NCBI GenBank assembly: GCA_964581605.1
Contig: CAZOPF010000020.1
Coordinates: 1-64,000, forward strand
Source of the DNA: CAADGU01 sp964581605
GTDB taxonomy: Bacteria; Chloroflexota; Anaerolineae; Promineifilales; Promineifilaceae
Direction: 5' to 3'
Length of the DNA: 64,000 bases
Part shown: positions 42,188 through 51,301 of the stretch, piece after piece
How the letters are laid out: every line of letters starts with the position of its first letter
How positions within the stretch are numbered: the first letter of the stretch is position 1
Notes under the pieces: generated by a model
What the model was told of the DNA's origin: nothing
Seen by the model: the letters and a program-made list of their open reading frames with translations, nothing else
Database searches by the model: none
Made by a program: the position numbers and the translations under genes

Positions 42188-42778
42188 ATGAACAGGCAAT
42201 GGAAAATATTGTGGATCGTGGTGGCGGTGACGGCCGTACTCGCTATAGGCGCAGCCGCCGTGTACGCCATGAATGAGAGGGGCGGTGGGCACACAATCGC
42301 CGTGGAGATTGCCGAAAACGGCACAAAATTCACCTTTGACACCGAGCCAGTCTTTGACGACGACGGCCTGCCCGCTTACGGCAATGAATTCATCACCGAA
42401 GGGTACATCTACCCGGCGGGCACACTCACCTGCGACGAAAACGGTTGCAACGGCGTCCTGGACGATGGCGCCCCGGAATTTCCTGACCAGGTGCTGGGGC
42501 GCTGGGTCTGCCGGGGCTGGCACGTGGGCGAAGGAGCGCATAGCCAGGGTGAACCCTGGGTAGCCAGCACCCAGATTTTTAGCTTTGGCCCTGTGCCCGG
42601 CCAGAAAACGATCATCAGTGATGGATTTGAACTGCCGGATGTCGGGGGCCAGATCAGCCGGGCCATTACAGGCGGCACAGGAATGTACCGCCAGGCACGG
42701 GGCGAACAGGTGCAGGCGTTTCTGGGCTGGAATCCGAGCATGGGGGTGGCGTTGCAAGTACAGTTGCGGGTGCGGTAA
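42188..42778 (+). CDS. Secreted small barrel-like protein
   Basis: A 196-aa protein with an N-terminal membrane/signal segment (IVVAVTAVLAIGAAAVYA) and an extracytoplasmic domain. Two Cys-containing segments LTCDENGCNGV and RWVCRGWHVGE precede FELPDVGGQISRAITGGTGMYRQARGEQVQ. The ITGGTGMYRQARGE end resembles the allene-oxide-cyclase/dirigent-like barrel fold seen in bacterial secreted proteins. GGAGG lies before ATG 42188. The role is unknown. Confidence 0.65.
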   Translation: MNRQWKILWIVVAVTAVLAIGAAAVYAMNERGGGHTIAVEIAENGTKFTFDTEPVFDDDGLPAYGNEFITEGYIYPAGTLTCDENGCNGVLDDGAPEFPDQVLGRWVCRGWHVGEGAHSQGEPWVASTQIFSFGPVPGQKTIISDGFELPDVGGQISRAITGGTGMYRQARGEQVQAFLGWNPSMGVALQVQLRVR

Positions 42779-42896
42779 GCGGTGTTGAGGTTTTAGTCGT
42801 CTACTGGCGCTGGCCCGGCAGGGCGCTGGCCAGAGCAAAGACATTCCATCTCTCCAAGAATCGGATGTTTGCTAGCAACTCTTTAAGGAAGGTAAG

Positions 42897-45614
42897 ATGC
42901 CAAAATTACGGGTTCCTGGTCTAGGATTACTGCTGTTGGTCGGACTGTTGGGCATACCGCTTTGGGCTGTCAGGGCCGCTTTACCAGCTTCTTCCCCTGC
43001 TGGCGATGGGTCAGGCTGGCAAAATCAGACGGTGGCTGTACGGGGAACGACGGGCTATGTTTCCTCATTGGCGGTGGATGGCAACGGCCGTGCCCACCTT
43101 GTCTATCTGGCAAAAGAAGAAAACGCCAACAATCCAGGAATAGGAATCAGCGTCAACTATGCTCATTGGAATGGGGTAGCCTGGCAAACGGAGCTTATTC
43201 GCACCAGCGATACTGCCCAGGGCACTTATATTCACGACGCGCAAATCGTGCTAGACGCTGACGATAACCCTCACCTGCTTGATACGCATTACGATGACAC
43301 AACTCGTCAGTACAATTTTTTTCACACCTATCAAACTGATCTACAGTGGCAGACCGGGCAACTCCCCTTTGGCGGCGCTGTTTTTGACACCGCGCTGGCT
43401 GAAGATGGCGCCCTGCATCTGACTTATGGACATTCGGCAGCCAGTGGTCTGTGGTATGCCCGGCAAACCGGCCCCGCTACCTGGGAAACGGAGGTGGTAG
43501 ATGCCTCAGCCAATGTGCAGCAGGTCGCTTTTGCACTGGACGGGGCAGGGGCGGCGCATATTGTCTATACTGTGCCCCTGAGCGAAACAGTCGAAGCATT
43601 GTTCTATACCACCCAATCCGGCAGCGATTGGAGTACACCACAACTGGTGGTACGGAGTGATGAATTTTATCTTAACCAGAAATTTCACGCGGTCGATCTG
43701 GCATTGGGCGCGGCCGGTATTTCCTACATCAGTTTCAGCTTACCTGCCGGCACCTACGTAGGGCGGTGGAACGGCGTGAAATGGGCGCAGGCATATTGGC
43801 ACATGGATTATTCAAGCGGCCACGTGCTGGCGTTGGACGCAAATGGACTGGCCCACCTGGCCCTCACCACCGGTGAGCTATCGGTCCGGCACGTAGCCGA
43901 ACAGGTCAATGGCGACTGGCAGGTGACGGCCGTCCATACGAATAGCCCAACGATTTACTATCTGCCAGGTTACCGGCCGTCGCTGGCGTTGGATGAACAG
44001 AACAACCCTCACATCAGCTACTTTCAGGGGGAATATCATGATCTGGGTTATGCGGCCTGGCAGCCGGCCTGGCAAACACAACACGTCGAAGCGACCTCTT
44101 TCAGTCTGCACAAACCGGCGCTGGCACTGGCCGGGAATATGCCCGCGCTGAGTTATTGGCAGCCGATTTTGTATGACAGTACCGTGCGGCTGGCGACCTG
44201 GCAGGCGGGGTGGCAAAGCGAAGCAGCCACCCCACCTTATACGGCTGGCGGCGGCCACACGACGCTGGCCTACGATGCCCAGGCACGGCCGTATCTTAGC
44301 TATGTGGATACCTGGAATGGTCGTCTTATGCTCGCCTATTTTGAATCTGGACAGTGGCAGGAACAGGTAGTCGTTTCCCCTTACAGCAACAGCACAACGG
44401 CCGAACACGCTCTGGTGATGGATGGCAACGGCCGCCCGCTGGTCATTTATGTTGCCCCACAGGGCGGCTACAACAATGATCGACTGGTCATTGCTCGCTG
44501 GAATGGGGCTGGCTGGGAACGATTTACCGACCATGCCGCGCCTGCATCAAGTGTGGTAGGGGTGACGGCCGTGCCCCTGGTAGATGGCGGCGTGGCTATC
44601 AGCTATGTGGCCGAAAATTTGAACGAGCTGCGCCTGGCTTTATGGTCAGAAGGGGAAGGTTGGCGCAATGAGCTGGTGGACGCCGCCGACACCGCCGACT
44701 TTATCCACAGCCTGGCTGCCGATGGGCGGCCAAACGAATCTCCCAATGTCTGGCTGGCGCTGGCCTATTTTCACCCGGACAGCCAGAACATCTATCGGGC
44801 CAGGGTGGTAAACGGGGCTTTGCAGACGTCCGAATTGTTCCTTTCCAATCCGGGCGCGGTGAACAGCCTGTCGCTGGCTTTTGGGCTGGGGCTACAAGAG
44901 TTCCCCCGGCTGGCGTATACCGTGAATGGCAGCCCGGAGGTGCAGGTGTATACGATGGGTGGGGTGGAAACGGCCGTGACCGCCCCCACTGCCCCAACCG
45001 GCGTCACGTTGCTTTCCGGCTGGCGCGACCACCTGGCTTATTTGACCAATGGGGCCATTTATTACACCTTCCGCAGCGCCACTGTGCCCTTGCCACCGCT
45101 CTGGAACTGCCTGCCGCCTGTTTGCATCTGCCCGGATGATCGGGAAGCTCGGGGAGCGAGCTACAGCCGTTTGTTGCCAGAAGGTACACCATTGCCAGAT
45201 ACGGCCGTGCTGGGTGGCCTGAGCGCCCTATTCCAGGCCAGCGCCGGTGGGCGCGACTATGCCAACCTCTACTTTCAACATGCAGAAGCAATGGCTGACG
45301 CTGCCCTCTCTGACCCGGCGCTGGTGTGGGAAAGTTATCTGACGTTGCAGAACCTGCTGCCCGGATTGGAAGCGCTCGTTTTAGGGTATGGGGATAACGT
45401 CACCGTCACGCAGGCGATGGTAGACCAGAGTCTTGACATCTGGATACGGCTGGCCGATGCCGGCAGCCCAGAACTGGCGGCCGTGATTCACAACGAGCTG
45501 GCACGCTACAACAATTTACAGGACTTTGTGGGGCTGACTTTTAACCAATGGGCGCAAGCCCTGGGCGTGGAACCGTTCGATAACCGGCTTTATCTACCCA
45601 TTGTAAGAAGGTAA
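42897..45614 (+). CDS. Large secreted propeller-like repeat protein
   Basis: A 905-aa exported protein. A signal sequence (LGLLLLVGLLGIPLWAVRA) is followed by repeated strands of the type SLAVDGNGRAHLVYL, QIVLDADDNPHLLD, SLALDEQNNPHISYF and TTLAYDAQARPYLSYV. Each combines a hydrophobic strand, a DGNG-like turn and an HxxY/LSYV strand, as in beta-propellers. From about residue 740 a different domain holds CLPPVCICPDD and a helical end. The C-terminus YLPIVRR is typical of Chloroflexota exported proteins. It is probably extracellular or wall-attached. Confidence 0.75.
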   Translation: MPKLRVPGLGLLLLVGLLGIPLWAVRAALPASSPAGDGSGWQNQTVAVRGTTGYVSSLAVDGNGRAHLVYLAKEENANNPGIGISVNYAHWNGVAWQTELIRTSDTAQGTYIHDAQIVLDADDNPHLLDTHYDDTTRQYNFFHTYQTDLQWQTGQLPFGGAVFDTALAEDGALHLTYGHSAASGLWYARQTGPATWETEVVDASANVQQVAFALDGAGAAHIVYTVPLSETVEALFYTTQSGSDWSTPQLVVRSDEFYLNQKFHAVDLALGAAGISYISFSLPAGTYVGRWNGVKWAQAYWHMDYSSGHVLALDANGLAHLALTTGELSVRHVAEQVNGDWQVTAVHTNSPTIYYLPGYRPSLALDEQNNPHISYFQGEYHDLGYAAWQPAWQTQHVEATSFSLHKPALALAGNMPALSYWQPILYDSTVRLATWQAGWQSEAATPPYTAGGGHTTLAYDAQARPYLSYVDTWNGRLMLAYFESGQWQEQVVVSPYSNSTTAEHALVMDGNGRPLVIYVAPQGGYNNDRLVIARWNGAGWERFTDHAAPASSVVGVTAVPLVDGGVAISYVAENLNELRLALWSEGEGWRNELVDAADTADFIHSLAADGRPNESPNVWLALAYFHPDSQNIYRARVVNGALQTSELFLSNPGAVNSLSLAFGLGLQEFPRLAYTVNGSPEVQVYTMGGVETAVTAPTAPTGVTLLSGWRDHLAYLTNGAIYYTFRSATVPLPPLWNCLPPVCICPDDREARGASYSRLLPEGTPLPDTAVLGGLSALFQASAGGRDYANLYFQHAEAMADAALSDPALVWESYLTLQNLLPGLEALVLGYGDNVTVTQAMVDQSLDIWIRLADAGSPELAAVIHNELARYNNLQDFVGLTFNQWAQALGVEPFDNRLYLPIVRR

Positions 45615-45709
45615 TTCCTTACCTTCTTGCGATGGCAAAGCTGTGTGGCGTTGGGCAGTACCAAAATTGGGGGCGATTTTCCAAATCGCCACTCGATTTG
45701 GAAAATCGA
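45605..45709. repeat. Hairpins after the propeller-like gene, incl. GGCGATTTTCCAAATCGCC unit
   Basis: AAGAAGGTAA and TTACCTTCTT pair across the stop codon of the large secreted protein gene. At 45668-45706, CGATTTTCCAAATCG is followed by its own reverse complement CGATTTGGAAAATCG, so the stretch can fold as two small hairpins or one long one. The same GGCGATTTTCCAAATCGCC word lies at 52328-52346. The remainder of the spacer to 45928 shows two ACGGCCGT sites and nothing else clear. Confidence 0.6.
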
Positions 45710-45928
45710 GCTACAACTTACATCCATCGTGGTGGGCGGCTACCCATGCAAACTCCTTCCTGAGGCAGGCAATGTTAGATGGGGATTTTATGGGGTACGG
45801 CCGTTCGCGGCAAGACGGCTGTTATTCAATTTGTTGCCATGCAGCCAGGGGGGCAACGGCCGTTTTCTCACGCCTCCTACTGTCTCACCATTACCAAATT
45901 CAATAGTGCATCATTTGTTTTGCAGGCG

Positions 45929-46312
45929 TTAAAACAGTCTCACCTGCCGGGGTTCGTGCCCATGGCCGGGGCCGGGCCATTGGTACACCTTCAGATCAAC
46001 TTTGTCTTTCACAAACAGGATGCCCTCTGCCTCCAGCAGTTGACGCTGCCGTTGCGCGCCGGGTCTGTTGCTGATCTTGCCCTGTGCATTGATGACCCGT
46101 TGCCAGGGCACGTCGGCCGGGCAGGCGGCCATGGCCTCGCCTACCCAGCGTGCGCCGAATGTTTTGTATTCTTCAGGGTCAACACCCGCTGGCAGGGGGA
46201 GCATTTGCGCGATCTGGCCGTAGGTGACGACCTTGCCATGTGGCACCTGGCGCACCAAATGCCACACCTGTTCGTTATAAGCCTGCTGGTCAGGAGGGGG
46301 TGTGTAGTGCAT
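45929..46312 (-). CDS. Alkyltransferase-like (ATL) MGMT-family protein
   Basis: A 127-aa protein of the MGMT C-terminal domain: VWHLVRQVPHGKVVTYGQIA, VGEAMAACPADVPWQRVINA and the remainder GKISNRPGAQRQRQLLEAEG. The active-site PCHR is replaced by PWQR, so it lacks the acceptor Cys and is an alkyltransferase-like protein, which binds O6-alkylguanine and brings in nucleotide excision repair. Length and helix-turn-helix region are normal. It is next to but not clearly part of the MDR cluster. Confidence 0.9.
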   Translation of the reverse strand: MHYTPPPDQQAYNEQVWHLVRQVPHGKVVTYGQIAQMLPLPAGVDPEEYKTFGARWVGEAMAACPADVPWQRVINAQGKISNRPGAQRQRQLLEAEGILFVKDKVDLKVYQWPGPGHGHEPRQVRLF

Positions 46313-46429
46313 GAGTTAGCTTTCCGGTTAATGATGGCAGTATAGAGGGGTTTTGTGTGTGGTCAAGCGGTTGAGCAAGTGGTGTAGAGGAAAGGCATAA
46401 AGGGAAGCGTCACGGCCGTCCCCCCTCCC

Positions 46430-47428
46430 TCACCTTTCATCCTGCTGTATCACGTTGATGATGACGTTTCCCTGTTTTTGCCCGGTTTCCACATAGCGGT
46501 GGGCAACGGCCGTGTCCGCCAACGCATAACGCTGCTCAATCACCACTTTGATCTGGCCCGTTTCAATTAGTTCAATCAAGAGTCGGGTATCTTCTGGCTG
46601 GTAGCTGGCAGCTTCAAAGATGACCTGTTTGTCGGTGGTGCGGTTTGCCCACGCCGCCCGGAACATGCCGGAAAGGGTGGGGTTGCCCAAGATGTAACGG
46701 CCGTTCCGCCGCAGCGATCTCACCGCCCGTGAAAAGGAACTTTTACCCACCACATCAATGATGACATCATACTTCTCACCATTCCTGGTGAAATCTTCCT
46801 GCGTGTAATCCATGACGTGGTCAGCCCCCAAAGAATGGAGCATGGCTAATTTGTCGGGATGGTCTACGGCCGTGACCTCCGCCCCCCACGCCTTCGCAAT
46901 CTGCACCCCATACGTGCCGATGCTGCCCCCCGCCCCGTTGATCAGCACCTTTTCGCCCGGCTGCACCTTTGCCTTTCTAAGGAAATGGATGGCATTCATA
47001 CCACCGGTGGGAATGGTGGCTGCCTCTTCATAACTCATAGTCGTCGGCTTGGGCCACACCAGGGTCATGGCGGATCGCACAGGCAAACAGGTGAATTCGG
47101 CATACGCGCCAAGCCTCAGCCCGGTGGCGGCAAACACCGGGTCCCCAACTTGAAACTGGGTCACGTTCTTGCCAACGGCCGCCACATCCCCGGCTAACTC
47201 CTGCCCCAACACCGTGATCCGACGTGGTTTACGCCAGCCAAAATAGAGCCGAAAAGGCAGCCGGAACATAGGTGCCAGGGTGAGATCACGCGCTTCACAA
47301 TCCCCGGCGGTGACGGTGGCGGCGTGAACTTTGATCAGCAGTTCGTTATCCTGTGGTGTGGGTGTTTTCACTTCCCGGAGTTGCAGCACTTCCGGTGCGC
47401 CATAGTTTGTCCAGACGATTGCTTTCAT
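46430..47428 (-). CDS. MDR-family NAD(P)-dependent oxidoreductase, copy 1
   Basis: A 332-aa zinc-free medium-chain dehydrogenase of the quinone-oxidoreductase type: start MKAIVWTNYGAPEVLQLREV, LGQELAGDVAAVGKNVTQFQ and nucleotide loop INGAGGSIGTYGVQIAKAWG. No zinc ligand set is seen. ATG 47428 follows GGTGAG inside the end of the previous gene. It is the last of three tandem copies, and the three are co-directional with gaps of 7 and 23 nt. The exact substrate is unknown. Confidence 0.9.
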   Translation of the reverse strand: MKAIVWTNYGAPEVLQLREVKTPTPQDNELLIKVHAATVTAGDCEARDLTLAPMFRLPFRLYFGWRKPRRITVLGQELAGDVAAVGKNVTQFQVGDPVFAATGLRLGAYAEFTCLPVRSAMTLVWPKPTTMSYEEAATIPTGGMNAIHFLRKAKVQPGEKVLINGAGGSIGTYGVQIAKAWGAEVTAVDHPDKLAMLHSLGADHVMDYTQEDFTRNGEKYDVIIDVVGKSSFSRAVRSLRRNGRYILGNPTLSGMFRAAWANRTTDKQVIFEAASYQPEDTRLLIELIETGQIKVVIEQRYALADTAVAHRYVETGQKQGNVIINVIQQDER

Positions 47429-47435
47429 TGTTTGC

Positions 47436-48410
47436 TCACCCCATGGTGACAACCACTTTGCCTTTGGCGTGCCCGGCTTCTACATAGTGCAGCGCCTCGG
47501 CAACCCGGCTCAGGGGAAAACAGCGATCCATTACCGGCATCACTTTACCTGCTTCTACCCACTCTTTGATGAGCGTCAAATCTTGTTGGCTCGATTTCGC
47601 CAGCATAGCCATCATTTTCTTGCCGCTCATACGGGAATAGAGCGATCCCAGCAGCAAAGCCTGGAAGATTTGGCTGTTGGACCCGCCCACCATGATGTAG
47701 ACGCCGCCAGGGGCCAGGGCGCGTTTGTAGGCGGAAAGGGGGCGATTGCCGTTGACGGCCAGAATCAGGTCATACTGACGGCCGTTCCGCGTGAAATCTT
47801 CTTGGGTGTAATCAATCACATGGTCCGCGCCTAACGAGCGGGCTTGTTCCATTTTGGCGGTGCTGCACACGGCCGTTACTTCCCCCCCCAACAGCCTGGC
47901 TATCTGCACGGCAAACGTGCCCACGCCGCCCGACGCGCCGTTGATGAGCACCTGTTTGCCCGGCGCCATCTGCCCGGCGTCCCGCAGCGCTTGCAGCGCC
48001 GTCACCGCCGCCATCGGCAGCGCCGCCGCCTGCGCAAAGGAGAGATTGGCCGGTTTCATCGCCAACGCCTTTTCCGGCGCGGCCGCATACTCGGCAAAAC
48101 CACCGCCGCCGCTGCCAGCCAGGTCGCCAAACACAGCGTCGCCAGGCCGGAACAGCCGCACATTTTGGCCCACGGCTTCTACCTCTCCAGCAATGTCCGC
48201 GCCCAGTTGGGTGCTTTTGGGCCGGAACAGCCCCATTCCCCCCACGCGCACCAGAAAGGGATCAGCTCTCATAATGTGCCAGTCATAGGCGTTAACGGCC
48301 GTTGCCCGCACCTTCACCAACACCTCCCCATTCCCAGGCGTCGGTTTTGCTACTTCTCTCAATTCCAGCATATCGGGTGAACCGTATTTTGTGTGTACCA
48401 CTGCTTGCAT
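47436..48410 (-). CDS. MDR-family NAD(P)-dependent oxidoreductase, copy 2
   Basis: A 324-aa paralogue of the neighbouring MDR genes: MQAVVHTKYGSPDMLELREV, LGADIAGEVEAVGQNVRLF and the loop INGASGGVGTFAVQIARLLG. AGGAGG-like GGAGG precedes ATG 48410 by 8 nt. It shares VIDYTQEDFTRNG with copy 1 and the downstream part of copy 4, evidence of tandem duplication. It lies in the middle of the three-gene unit. Confidence 0.9.
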   Translation of the reverse strand: MQAVVHTKYGSPDMLELREVAKPTPGNGEVLVKVRATAVNAYDWHIMRADPFLVRVGGMGLFRPKSTQLGADIAGEVEAVGQNVRLFRPGDAVFGDLAGSGGGGFAEYAAAPEKALAMKPANLSFAQAAALPMAAVTALQALRDAGQMAPGKQVLINGASGGVGTFAVQIARLLGGEVTAVCSTAKMEQARSLGADHVIDYTQEDFTRNGRQYDLILAVNGNRPLSAYKRALAPGGVYIMVGGSNSQIFQALLLGSLYSRMSGKKMMAMLAKSSQQDLTLIKEWVEAGKVMPVMDRCFPLSRVAEALHYVEAGHAKGKVVVTMG

Positions 48411-48433
48411 CAATAAATCCTCCAAACAATTGA

Positions 48434-49444
48434 TTAACGATTGTTTTCAGGGGTCAACATGATGACCACGTTGCCCTGTTTTTGTCCACTTTCCACATAG
48501 CGGTGCGCCTCGGCCGCCTGCTCCAGCGGAAAACAGTGGTCAACCAGCCCTTTAATCTGGCCCGCCTCTGCCATCTCCTTGATCACTTCCAAATCGGCCG
48601 CACTATCACCAGCCAGGGCACAGATTACTTTTTTGTCGCCGACAATGGATGTCCACAGCATTTGCCAGACCGCCTTCATCTTAAAACTGGCTAACAGGTA
48701 GACCCCGCCTGGCTTGAGGGAATTTTTGCAGCGGGCAAAGGAGCTTTTGCCCAAAACATCCAGAATCATGTCGTAGGTTTTGCCGTTTTGGGTGAAATCT
48801 TCTTTTTTGTAATCAATCACCGCGTCTGCGCCCAATGCCTGCACAAAAGCCAGCCGGGGTGTACCGCAGACGCCGGTAACGTGTGCCCCCTGCGCCTTTG
48901 CCAGTTGCAGCGCGGCCGAACCAATGGCCCCGCTGGCCCCGTTGATCAACACTTTTTGGCCGGGCTGAATGTTGACCTTGCGCAAGATATTCAGGGCCAT
49001 GAGTGCGCCATAGGGGATCACGGCCGTTTCCGCGTGGCTCAAATTGGCCGGTTTCATGGTCACTGTGCCCGTTTCCGGCATACAGAGGTATTCGGCGTTT
49101 GCGCCCATGTTCATACCCCGATAGCCAAAAACGGCGTCGCCGGGTTTGAAGCGGGTGACCTGGCGGCCCACCGCCTCCACAACGCCGGAGAATTCGTTGC
49201 CCAGGATCGGGTTTTTCGGTTTGCTCCAGCCAAAAGAGAAACGGGCCGGCAGCATAAAAATCGTGGGCATATTAAATTCGGCATGGGAGATATTTTTGAA
49301 ATTGCGGGCAACGAGGTCGCCATAGTTCACGGCCGTAGCCCAAACTTTCACCAGGATTTCATTCTCCTTCGGCATGGGTTTCGCCACCTCTTTTAATTCA
49401 AGGACATCTGGAGAGCCGTATCTTTCATAAACAATTGCTTTCAT
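48434..49444 (-). CDS. MDR-family NAD(P)-dependent oxidoreductase, copy 3
   Basis: A 336-aa paralogue: MKAIVYERYGSPDVLELKEV, LGNEFSGVVEAVGRQVTRF and INGASGAIGSAALQLAKAQG. It resembles copy 1 in the AGLMNPT-length insertion (FMLPARFSFGWSKPKNP against MFRLPFRLYFGWRKPRR), whereas copies 2 and 4 lack it. GAGGTG precedes ATG 49444. A DUF4386 gene lies 20 nt upstream in the same direction. Confidence 0.9.
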   Translation of the reverse strand: MKAIVYERYGSPDVLELKEVAKPMPKENEILVKVWATAVNYGDLVARNFKNISHAEFNMPTIFMLPARFSFGWSKPKNPILGNEFSGVVEAVGRQVTRFKPGDAVFGYRGMNMGANAEYLCMPETGTVTMKPANLSHAETAVIPYGALMALNILRKVNIQPGQKVLINGASGAIGSAALQLAKAQGAHVTGVCGTPRLAFVQALGADAVIDYKKEDFTQNGKTYDMILDVLGKSSFARCKNSLKPGGVYLLASFKMKAVWQMLWTSIVGDKKVICALAGDSAADLEVIKEMAEAGQIKGLVDHCFPLEQAAEAHRYVESGQKQGNVVIMLTPENNR

Positions 49445-49464
49445 GCTTTCACCTCATGCAACAT

Positions 49465-50154
49465 CTAGGATAACTGCACAACAGCTTCCGTTGTTTCCGC
49501 TACGATGCTGGAGTGGCTGCGCAGCAGAACAATACCCAACCAGGCAAACCACACAATCATGCTCAGTCCGAAAAAGGTTTGGGTCGCTTCGGCAAGTGGG
49601 GGGATCATCGTTAGCATGCCCGACAGGCCAATAGCGATGCCCAAATAATTCAACCCCTTGTTCAGCTTTCCCGTGCGCAAAGCGGACCAACTTAACAGCA
49701 ATATCCACAGACCGCCAATCAGCTCATTTGCGCTGACGATCCCGTTTTCTACCATCCCCAACGCCAGCCAGACTGTTTCAGCTTGGGCGGGGCTGTCCAC
49801 ATAGAGTTGGGCAATTTGCCCGAAACCATGCATCATCAGGTTGCCGCTGCCAATAATCAGGCCAGCCCAGATAATTCCCAAAACGGTTGAAATTTGCATC
49901 AAGGCCGGTGCGCCAGCCTTCAAGCGTTCGTAGAGCGCCAGTGCTACCACAACCAGACAGAAGCCAGACACCCAATACGCGACAAAAATCCATAAGTACA
50001 AGGTGGTCTGGTATTTGGCGACTTGCGTCACATACTGGCCTGGGGCGGCATCAATGATGGGGGACAGTACGGCAAAATACATGACCATGCCTATCAGGTA
50101 AGCGGCTGAGTGGAATAGAGCGGTCACACCGCCCATTTTTTGTAAGTTATTCAT
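49465..50154 (-). CDS. DUF4386 family membrane protein
   Basis: A 229-aa integral membrane protein with about six hydrophobic segments. DUF4386 features include GGVTALFHSAAYLIGMVMYF at the start and LVVVALALYERLKAGAP. ATG 50154 follows AGGAG. Family members often neighbour oxidoreductases or stress genes in Chloroflexota; the role is unknown. It probably begins the unit with MDR copies 3, 2 and 1. Confidence 0.8.
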   Translation of the reverse strand: MNNLQKMGGVTALFHSAAYLIGMVMYFAVLSPIIDAAPGQYVTQVAKYQTTLYLWIFVAYWVSGFCLVVVALALYERLKAGAPALMQISTVLGIIWAGLIIGSGNLMMHGFGQIAQLYVDSPAQAETVWLALGMVENGIVSANELIGGLWILLLSWSALRTGKLNKGLNYLGIAIGLSGMLTMIPPLAEATQTFFGLSMIVWFAWLGIVLLRSHSSIVAETTEAVVQLS

Positions 50155-50214
50155 TTTGTTCTCCTTGTTAGAAAAAGATGATATTTGCAAAAAACAACTT
50201 GAAATGCGATATAG

Positions 50215-50895
50215 CTAAACAATGGTAGAAGGGGCGTGTCTTGGCCGGGCACGCCGATTGTGCCGTTGGCGGATGATCCATTCAGCTACGGCGATGTTGA
50301 TGATCCAGCCAGCGCCCATCATTATGGCTCTGCTAATCTCATCTGGTGTGCCATCGCTGAAGATGAGCCAGGGTAAGTGTGTCAGAACTTGTGTGCCTGC
50401 GCCTAAGCCGATGGCATAGCCGCGAATCATCCAGTCAGCGTGCTGTGCGTAATCTCGTCGCCGCACGGCCGTAACCCCCAAGATAATAGACAACAGCATG
50501 GCCGAACCAAACACCAACCGCATAGCATACAGAAGTTCACCGTCGCTTGCGGGCCAGGGATAAAACAGCGTCATCCACAATCCCGAAAGCGCCGCCGCCA
50601 GACCAGCCGGCACCAGGATTCGGCCGGCCGTGCGATGCCATTTGGGCTTCCGGCGGCGAAAAGAGGGAGCGAACTGAAATGCGCCCAAGAGGGCATAAAT
50701 CGTCACACTCAGGATGTGTACCACCACCGGCAAGGGCGAAGCGAAGAAGCGGGCATTGTCTGGCGTGATTTCCGCTCCACCCGACAACTCGGCGATACGA
50801 GCCGCGCCAGCCATTACCGGCACAAGGCTGAGTAAAATTAGACCGATGGGCACCAGCCATTCTGCTTTATTTTGTTTCTTCTTGTTTGTGTTCAT
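50215..50895 (-). CDS. DUF2306 membrane protein
   Basis: A 226-aa membrane protein with about seven segments. The pattern HILSVTIYALLGAFQFAPSF, KWHRTAGRILV and HADWMIRGYAIGLGAGTQVL, with buried His and Trp residues, is typical of DUF2306. Such His patterns could bind heme, but this is unproven. It lies 60 bp before the DUF4386 gene. Confidence 0.8.
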   Translation of the reverse strand: MNTNKKKQNKAEWLVPIGLILLSLVPVMAGAARIAELSGGAEITPDNARFFASPLPVVVHILSVTIYALLGAFQFAPSFRRRKPKWHRTAGRILVPAGLAAALSGLWMTLFYPWPASDGELLYAMRLVFGSAMLLSIILGVTAVRRRDYAQHADWMIRGYAIGLGAGTQVLTHLPWLIFSDGTPDEISRAIMMGAGWIINIAVAEWIIRQRHNRRARPRHAPSTIV

Positions 50896-50952
50896 GTTAA
50901 ATCTCTAATATTTCAACAAACTAATTTGATGGGGTGAGGAGGGCAGCACGCC

Positions 50953-51044
50953 CTCGTGCTGCCCGTTCGCACGTGGGCGTGCGTCGTCCGTTTCGATGGT
51001 AGCCATCTTTTCGCTCGTGCTGCCCGTTCGCACGTGGGCGTGCG
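50953..51044. repeat. Direct repeat of 31 bp with internal hairpins
   Basis: Copies at 50953-50983 and 51014-51044 begin CTCGTGCTGCCCGTTCGCAC and end TGGGCGTGCG. Each holds a GCACG...CGTGC stem. Just before the first copy, GGCAGCAC and GTGCTGCC form another hairpin. The stretch fills the spacer between the DUF2306 gene and the Xre gene. Only two copies and no conserved spacer, so it is not a CRISPR array. Confidence 0.75.
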
Positions 51045-51072
51045 AACTCCTCAAATTCAGCTCGGTCGGGCC

Positions 51073-51300
51073 CTAGACAGGATCGTCTTTAGGCTCGTAA
51101 GTGAAGACTTCTTCCAACGGCGAGTCCAGGACGAAAGCGATGCGAAAAGCCAGTTCCAGTGAAGGGGAGTATTTAGCGCTTTCGATGGCGTTGATAGTTT
51201 GCCGCGTCACGCCTACTTTTTCCGCCAACTGTTCCTGGGTCATCTCATTGTGATAAAAACGCAGTTTGCGAATGTTGTTGCTAATGCGACTCTTGCCCAT
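51073..51300 (-). CDS. Small Xre/Cro-type repressor
   Basis: A 75-aa HTH protein (RKLRFYHNEMTQEQLAEKVG, VTRQTINAIESAKYSPSLEL). It resembles the YozG/immunity-repressor-like regulators that control a co-transcribed small membrane protein. ATG 51300 lies 1 nt after the stop of the upstream gene and has AGGGGG upstream, so translation is coupled. It probably binds the palindrome at 51840-51859. Confidence 0.88.
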   Translation of the reverse strand: MGKSRISNNIRKLRFYHNEMTQEQLAEKVGVTRQTINAIESAKYSPSLELAFRIAFVLDSPLEEVFTYEPKDDPV

Positions 51301-51301
51301 G

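Noticed and set aside
50953..51044. CRISPR array
   Set aside because: Only two repeat copies, hairpin-rich, with no third repeat and no cas genes.
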